A stretch of 64,000 nucleotides of DNA from Branchiostoma floridae (Eukaryota; Chordata; Leptocardii; Amphioxiformes; Branchiostomatidae), in the NCBI RefSeq assembly GCF_000003815.2, contig NC_049994.1, forward strand, positions 14,145,190 to 14,209,189, written 5' to 3'. The translations under genes and the position numbers were made by a program. Under the pieces are notes generated by a model. It saw only the letters and a list, made by a program, of their open reading frames with translations, had not been told where the DNA came from and did no database searches. Below are positions 58,166 through 64,000 of this stretch, in pieces (position 1 is the stretch's first letter; every line of letters starts with the position of its first letter).

Positions 58166-59919
58166 AAATGAACTTGAAGTCACATAGAGGTCGATAAACC
58201 TGTTTGTCTGTGATTCAGTGCTGGCTACAGAAGCATTGGAAACAAATTCAATGGTCAGCTGGAGTTGCCGCCAAAGATGTATTGAAAGTATCAGAAACGC
58301 ACAAAGAATGTGGGTTAGCGTAAAATCATTTTCTTGAACCCTTTTTGACACCGTGGACGTGGCCGAACGTGATTCCCACTTTTCCGTGCCGCTCTTCTCC
58401 GCCCATAACTATCAGTCAGTCCACACCTCAAAGGTTTCTCAAAGCCAGACGCAGACTTTATAACACCGCCAGTCGCACACTTCAAACACCCAACCACTTG
58501 CTGATGCAACCGTTTCACAGAAAAGCGAAAAGGGCTCTTTTGTAGCTTTCTGTGGCGCTCAGAGAACGACCTCTCTGTGTCTATTAAAGCACGCTTTAAG
58601 AACTGTACAAATGAAAACAGTTCCTTTTCAAGTTGACATTTGCGTGAACTTGGCAAACAAGTGCATCGCATGCAACACTACTGCCGTGGTATTGGGCAAG
58701 TAAGCTTCAATACCAGCTTGTAGAATGGTCAATACAGCTGTACAAGGCATGGAACACCCCCTTAAATCCAAAGACAAATCGTTCAATACATTGAGTGTGT
58801 GTGGAAGGCCGCCTGAACTGAAGCTATCGCTAGTCCTTGGCACAGTGCCCTTTCATCACACCAGAAGCCCTGGATGATGCCAGAGGACAAACCGTTCCAT
58901 CACTGGTTGGAGAAATAAAATCAATTCCTTGCTATACAAAGAGACAACTCCTGCTGCGCTATTTAGTTGGAGGACACAGGGTTCTGCATGTGTATAGAGT
59001 GATGTATGAGAAAAGATAGCGTGGTGGGCAGGGTGTTTAGAGGGAGAGCTCGCACAACAGACCTCCCCGGGGTTGAAGGACATTCCGAAACAAATATTAT
59101 GGTGTTTGGTGTCCGAGTCGGCGTCTACGCTGGATGACATGTCCATTATGTATTATGAGGACGCTTGCAATTTCTAGACCACACAATCTGATCGAGACTA
59201 GTACTTTTCTTTGTCATCCGTCCGTTTCACAGTTTGCAAGATTGAGAGCGTGTGTATGACACTGAAGAAGTTTAGAATATTTTACCATTTCATTTTATGT
59301 GCATGCATTGCGTTTGCCTTTATTTGCAAAAGGATTTATTGGTGCGCAAAATTGTGTTACCTTTATTGATACAGTACAAAAGGCCAAGAAAAGCAAGTGA
59401 GGAATGACATGTTTTGTCGCCGTTCATAAGAGCCTATGACATGGTATTTGGACGCAAAACCTCTCAATGTCTTCATGTTGGATGCCAAGTTTCAAAGTAT
59501 ACTTATCTCGGCATCTCTCAGGACATTGGAAGGAATGTGAGTTATCACATCAGGGATAGATGGGTATGGATGTGGCCTGATAGAATCGCGACCTCTAGCG
59601 ACCATCCTACTGATTACAGTCTGGTAGATTTCACGGAAAGGAAATTTCACGGAATCATCATCAAACTTTGGGACAGACTGAGTGGGTAGGGCCGGAACCA
59701 TTCGTTTCTGATTTTTTAGTCTCATTAATTACACCATTCGAAAGATCTACAAAACTAATCAGAGCTATCCATTCAAGCATGGCTTCCGCTGCAGGTGTTT
59801 CATTTTTCAACAACTTAAAAAAATGCAGTTTTATGAATATCTACGTGGTTCTGATTGCTTGTCGAGATCTCTTAGTCAACATTGACATTGGCGAGAAGCT
59901 GGTTTATCATCAAAAACCT

Positions 59920-60062
59920 TCAGCAGAGGTTGATGGGGAAACTCGTGAACTTTTTCTTACTTTCCATCTTTTTCTGTGAGTTATGGTGGGGATGAAAGCT
60001 GACAAGGATGGCATGTAAGGAAAGGTCACGATTTTCCCCCACCAACCTCTGCTTGGAGAGTA
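59920..60062. mobile_element. Possible short TIR element, CAGAGGTTG ends
   Basis: CAGCAGAGGTTGATGGGG at about 59922 is inverted as CCCCACCAACCTCTGCTTGG at about 60037. A related inverted pair, CTCTCCAAGCAGAGGTTAGG and CCTAACCTCTGCTTCGAG, lies at about 55683 and 55786, so this is a dispersed terminus. Confidence 0.5.
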
Positions 60063-60721
60063 GGGATTTCCCCACACGTGGCCCGGTGACCCCTAGCCGC
60101 TGATGTAGGTCCATTAAAACCCGATTACTCACTCGGACCGTGGCGAGCTTTCAACATCCGGAACTTTTTTTCCTATCTTGCTTTCTTTCATTCTTTTTGT
60201 CTGACTGCTCTATTTGAATTGATGAAGGGTGTACAAGGGTGTTGAAAATCTAGCTAACCTAGCTTCTTCAGATTTGTATGCGCACTATAAGCTTGTCTTA
60301 TTTCTTTTAGACAATTTTGGTGTATCACTTAATCAGTAAAATAAAAAAAATACTGTCCGTTCTGACAAAGATACCATGAATGTTGCAGGGACAAAAAAGT
60401 AAGATTTCGAAGGATGCTGTACGTCCCCTCGAAAATACAAAGATGGAAGAACCTTGTGATTGATAATTCCCCGTCAATGCAACAAAAATGGGCGTCCTTA
60501 ATATTCTTAACGCTAACGGTGTATCAATTACAATTATAAGGAGGCGGATCCTCACAAAGAAGTAAAGCAGTACATCCGGCCGGACGCTACTTCTCACGCC
60601 ATGTTGGATTGATAGATGGGGATTTAAAGACTTTCTTTGGAAGCACGGTTACATGGTGGAGAAAAGAGGGCATGAATAGAAAAGGGGTTTAGATTACAGG
60701 CCTTACCGCACAGGAAGACAG

Positions 60722-60821
60722 NNNNNNNNNNNNNNNNNNNNNNNNNNNNNNNNNNNNNNNNNNNNNNNNNNNNNNNNNNNNNNNNNNNNNNNNNNNNNNN
60801 NNNNNNNNNNNNNNNNNNNNN
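60722..60821. other. Assembly gap, 100 N
   Basis: Exactly 100 N, probably a placeholder gap of unknown size. Confidence 0.99.
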
Positions 60822-61306
60822 CCTATTAGAAACTAGGGCAACTCCAGATCCAGCTTGTGTGTTAATATTTACTATGTGGCATCATGTTTACATATCTGAC
60901 ATCAATGAAGTTCTACCTTGGTGAAATATATGTAACGTTATACATATAAGACAAAACTATCAAGCAAAGCACCGATAAGGGACTGGTAAAATTTGCTTTC
61001 AGATCATGTAAACGTTGTTCAAACTTATAATGTCTTCTGATGAAATAGTGCGCTAGGATTGCCACTCTGGAAAGAACATTAGCAGCAATGCCTCTTAGGG
61101 CCCGTACCATCAGATGTATTACATCAGCTCCACGATTAAATGAACATCTCATGCTTATCATTAGGTGTGCTTGAAACTAGGATCTCTATGTAATATACGT
61201 CCGGTGAAGGGATTTCAAGGTGTCTCAGAGGCTCTGACCCTGACTAGTACCGCATGCCCTTTACTCAGAGCGTTATCAGTCGTTTGTAGCTGGGACCGTC
61301 TCAAAC

Positions 61307-61328
61307 CAAGGAGGTTGAAACCTCCTTG
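61307..61328. repeat. Perfect 10-bp palindrome, CAAGGAGGTT-GA-AACCTCCTTG
   Basis: The shortest complete member of the palindrome family, about 400 bp upstream of the AOX promoter. Confidence 0.9.
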
Positions 61329-61699
61329 CTCAAACTGACAATGATCGGCGAATTTAGCGTACTAGTAATTGGCGCAAGAATTACGCGAAAGAGAGCCTAA
61401 TTATCAAGCAAATTCGTACACCGTTTACAGTACCCCACAATGCCACAAGATGGTTGTATTCAATAACGAAGCTTTGTTTTATTGTTTTATTTTCCATGTG
61501 AAGTTGAACCAATGTCAACCTCCCTGGTTGAACAGAGAATGTGACAATTCCAGGTAAATTTCACTCAAGCACGTCTTGAAACTAATTCGTGTTAAGTACT
61601 AAAAAGAAAGTTTGTGGAGAGTTTCGCAATAAACCACGTTTCAGTCCAATCCGGTACGGACCGGAGAAACACCGGCCGGCGTCGCTATTTAAGGTAACA

Positions 61700-61717
61700 T
61701 GACGTAAACTTACGTCA
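61700..61717. promoter_or_regulatory. Double CRE-like palindrome in AOX promoter
   Basis: TGACGTAA and TTACGTCA face each other across AC, giving a perfect 18-bp inverted repeat of CREB/ATF/bZIP half-sites, 178 bp upstream of the AOX start codon. A GC-box-like GGGGCGTGGC follows at 61721. Confidence 0.7.
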
Positions 61718-61740
61718 CATGGGGCGTGGCCACACGAATT

Positions 61741-61748
61741 TATAAAGG
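61741..61748 (+). promoter_or_regulatory. AOX TATA box
   Basis: TATAAAGG lies about 25 bp downstream of the CRE palindrome and 137 bp before the ATG, predicting a start site near 61770-61775. Confidence 0.6.
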
Positions 61749-61877
61749 CGCAGTCCAAGAGCCGTGACTTGCAAAACCGGAAAGTGTTCGGCAAACATTT
61801 GCTGTTATCAAGTGATTTGAGACTTCTGCCGGCGGTTTAGACAACTTAAGAAGGACAAGAGCGTATTTTAAAGAAAC

Positions 61878-62009
61878 ATGGCCACCCGAGGCGCGCTTCG
61901 GCTGCGGACGGCGGCGGTAGGCGGCATGTTGTCCCGAAGAAGTTTCCACCTTTCTGCGGCACCTTTGAATTCCTGTCTTCTTGGTCCTCGTGAGCGTCAA
62001 ATTTCATTG
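61878..62009 (+). CDS. AOX: AOX exon 1 (mitochondrial presequence)
   Basis: The start codon has strong context AAACATGG. It comprises 44 codons and ends ATTTCATTG before donor GTAAGT. The segment MLSRRSFHLSAA resembles a presequence cleavage region. Confidence 0.8.
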
Positions 62010-63872
62010 GTAAGTTGATTGACACCACTTAACCTTGACTTATACATCCTCAAGTGCCTACAGTGTCCTCAGGACGCGACTAGGCTGCATATACTTTTGT
62101 GAATGCCATTCTTGTTGAAGACAATTTTGCATACCTGTTGTTGGTTGATCCTGGCCCTTTCCCGGCCTTTGACCTCTACTCTACCATAAGAGAAATCCAC
62201 TCTACCTCTACTCTACCATAAGAGAAATCCATTATCCATGCCATTGATTTTGAGTCGACTATTTTTGCACACACAAACGCGAAAACAAGAACAGTATGAC
62301 CGAGTACTCCAAAATAAAGCTATTTGCCGTGCCGTAATTGGCAATACTCATTATGCCGGCTTTCGATTGAGATAAAAGCTCCTTGGTTTAAGGTCATCCG
62401 CGCCATGCTGGATTACAACGTAGGCACGTAAATCATACGACGATGCAACTGACTATATGGACACAGACACGGGCAATTAAAAATCATAATTACGATGGCG
62501 TCATTGAAAAGCCGGTATTAATTCTCCGAAGGATTGCGCAATAGGGTAAACGTCCGGACATTCGCAATATGTGTTCAAATTGACATAACACATAGAAAGA
62601 TAGAAAGTGAAAAGACAAATATTTGACATCTCAACATTGAGATTATTTTGGCATTTCCCCATGCCGTGGCCACAGAAGTATTGTCTTGGTTTTGTTTTTA
62701 CATTCTAACCCCACACCCCTTTTCCTTAGATTCATTGGATTATAATCTACCAGGTACCTAAGTTCACCAAATCAAAAAAGGCAGCATCAAATCCTTCTCC
62801 ATAAGGTCTTGATTAAGTATGATACGGTTGATACCTTAAGGGGGCACATCCCGGTTTATTTGGGGTTTCAATTGGAGGTGGCACACCCTCAAGTCTAGCG
62901 ACCATCTCTACCAGGGAATTATCTTTAAGCAAAATAACTGTATATGGGGTGACCGTGCATGAGAGGATATTCCTTCAGCAACAAGACCTCGACTGAGTTC
63001 TGATCCTTCTCTAATTTAAAAGAATTAAAGGGAAAAAACATTATTTTCATGTCAAAAATAATGCACAGTATTTTTGCATAGGATAAAACCCATTCAAAAG
63101 TTTTTTCCCGGGAAACACAACTGATGTTGTATTAAAGAAAGAGAAAAACCTTACAAGTATTACTATCCAGTTGTAGAGATTAAATTCCCTTGGAACATTA
63201 TTTACCTGAATGTCTAATTTTCAAACTCAACATCTCGTATGTTTCCACAGGTACAGAGAATGTATCTGAGCAGTGCGACACAAACGTCCCCAAAACCTGT
63301 CACTGAGAAAAAGGTAGAGAAGGTGACAGTCGTGTCAACACCAGCTCAGAAGGATGAAATTCAGATGAAAGACGCCAGGGGGACAACAGTCCCCTTGGAT
63401 GTTTTGTCATCGGTTCCTGACCACCATCGCCCAGACCTTGCACACTTCAGGTGGGTTTTGTTAGTAATACCTAAGACTTATAAAGAGTACCTAGCTCCTG
63501 CTAAGGATGATTTCTTGGATAGGACGTTAATTGGAGTGCGCATATTTCAGGAGCCCATATATGAACCCACCGCACTTATCAAAAAGAGTAAGGGTCCTTC
63601 CCAGTGTGAGTGGTTCAGCTTAGGAAAGTTACATGATACTGCAAACTCTTTGTGGAGCGGCTGCCATTCGGTGCTATTAAACTCAGGTGACCTCAATGCC
63701 CAATTGCATGTGCAGCCAAACGACTCTTGATTGCAAAAAAACTGAAGTGCAGCAAACTTAACTGGGTCCATTTTCCCCTCAGAACGGGCCTGAGCAAGCC
63801 TGATGATCTGGAGAAGAAACACGTGAAAGACGACGGGACCATGGGACAGTACTCACTACCACACCCGATCTG
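61878..63872 (+). CDS. AOX: Alternative oxidase, 5' part (three exons), runs off right edge
   Basis: Alternative oxidase is a di-iron quinol oxidase of the inner mitochondrial membrane that passes electrons from ubiquinol straight to oxygen, bypassing complexes III and IV. The visible exons are 61878-62009, 63251-63450 and 63783-63872, with consistent phases (0, then 2, then 2). Exon 1 starts MATRGALRLRTAAV and is Arg/Ser/Ala-rich without acids, as a mitochondrial presequence should be. Exon 3 ends in KKHVKDDGTMGQYSLPHPIW, the conserved lead-in of animal AOX proteins before their membrane-binding helices. The catalytic Glu/His residues lie beyond the window, so the call rests on this block and the presequence. 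AOX is absent from vertebrates but known in several invertebrate phyla. Confidence 0.75.
62010..63250 (+). other. AOX intron 1
   Basis: 1.24 kb. It contains a 32-bp tandem duplication at 62173-62232 (CCTCTACTCTACCATAAGAG) and a half-palindrome GATAAAAGCTCCTTGG near 62380; otherwise nothing recognised. Confidence 0.75.
63251..63450 (+). CDS. AOX: AOX exon 2
   Basis: Acceptor TTTCCACAG, donor CACTTCAG|GTGGGT, 200 bp. It encodes a low-conservation linker (VQRMYLSSATQTSPKPV...) and then TVPLDVLSSVPDHHRPDLAH. The reading frame stays open for 93 codons into the intron. Confidence 0.75.
63783..63872 (+). CDS. AOX: AOX exon 3
   Basis: Acceptor TTTTCCCCTCAG, donor ATCTG|GTAGGT, 90 bp. It encodes TGLSKPDDLEKKHVKDDG and TMGQYSLPHPIW, the best-conserved part visible. 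Confidence 0.8.
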
Positions 63873-64000
63873 GTAGGTTACAATGTTATCCTTGTCTTTC
63901 TTTTAACGCACTGCCATACATATTGATCTTAGTGTCAGACTGACTTTCGTAACTCTGAGCACCTTAAGATAGCCTTATAAAAAAAACAGTGAATCTGAAT

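Larger units (their letters stand above)
56961..61690. other. Intergenic region upstream of AOX
   Basis: Apart from palindromes, one possible TIR element and a gap, no gene is recognised. The open frames (up to about 118 codons) show no family signature. Confidence 0.55.

Noticed and set aside
58315..58671. 118-codon minus-strand frame
   Set aside because: Basic, Cys/Arg-rich translation without a family signature, in the palindrome-rich intergenic region; no splice or promoter support.
61740..62028. Minus-strand frames over the AOX first exon
   Set aside because: They are shadows of the AOX promoter and exon 1; the plus strand has Kozak context, presequence and a matching donor.

Overview
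This is eukaryotic, metazoan DNA: intron-rich genes with GT-AG boundaries, an AT-leaning background, two nuclear-type tRNA genes, many miniature inverted-repeat elements, and two assembly gaps (14492-14681 and 60722-60821). An animal p190RhoGAP, a TRAF gene and an alternative oxidase together with a DIRS-type retrotransposon suggest a marine invertebrate deuterostome. A cephalochordate (amphioxus, Branchiostoma) fits best. That is inference from gene content and repeat style; nothing was searched.

Layout. (1) 154-2397, minus strand: the 5' coding exons of a p190RhoGAP (ARHGAP35/ARHGAP5) gene encoding the N-terminal GTP-binding domain. The gene runs off the left edge, and its 5' UTR is spliced, so the promoter lies further right; a candidate first exon and promoter sit near 33.67-34.25 kb. 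(2) 2.4-22.1 kb and 27.0-33.7 kb: non-coding sequence full of MITEs and short local tandem duplications. (3) 22112-27022: an apparently complete DIRS retrotransposon on the minus strand, with gag, RT-RNase H and tyrosine-recombinase ORFs, identical 128-bp inverted repeats and an internal complementary region that records the circle junction. (4) 35918-35990: tRNA-Arg(ACG). (5) 38189-48061, minus strand: a six-exon TRAF gene whose exons I joined in frame to a 473-residue protein with RING, four TRAF zinc fingers, coiled coil and TRAF-C/MATH. Its introns hold a tRNA-Gln(TTG), a 5'-truncated frameshifted LINE and a nested array of partial copies of its own zinc-finger exon. (6) 48.1-61.7 kb: a gene-poor stretch with satellite-like arrays and a local cluster of short palindromes (CAAGGAGGTT...AACCTCCTTG). 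(7) 61.7 kb to the right edge, plus strand: promoter and first three exons of a mitochondrial alternative oxidase, with a TATA box and an 18-bp palindrome of two CREB/ATF-like sites.

The genes are neighbours rather than a pathway: a Rho-GTPase regulator, an innate/TNF-type signalling adaptor and a mitochondrial terminal oxidase. The most notable structures are the DIRS element with its readable circle junction, the two-level duplication of the TRAF exon, the palindrome cluster, and the AOX promoter. Exon boundaries are predictions from reading frame and splice consensus, without transcript support.
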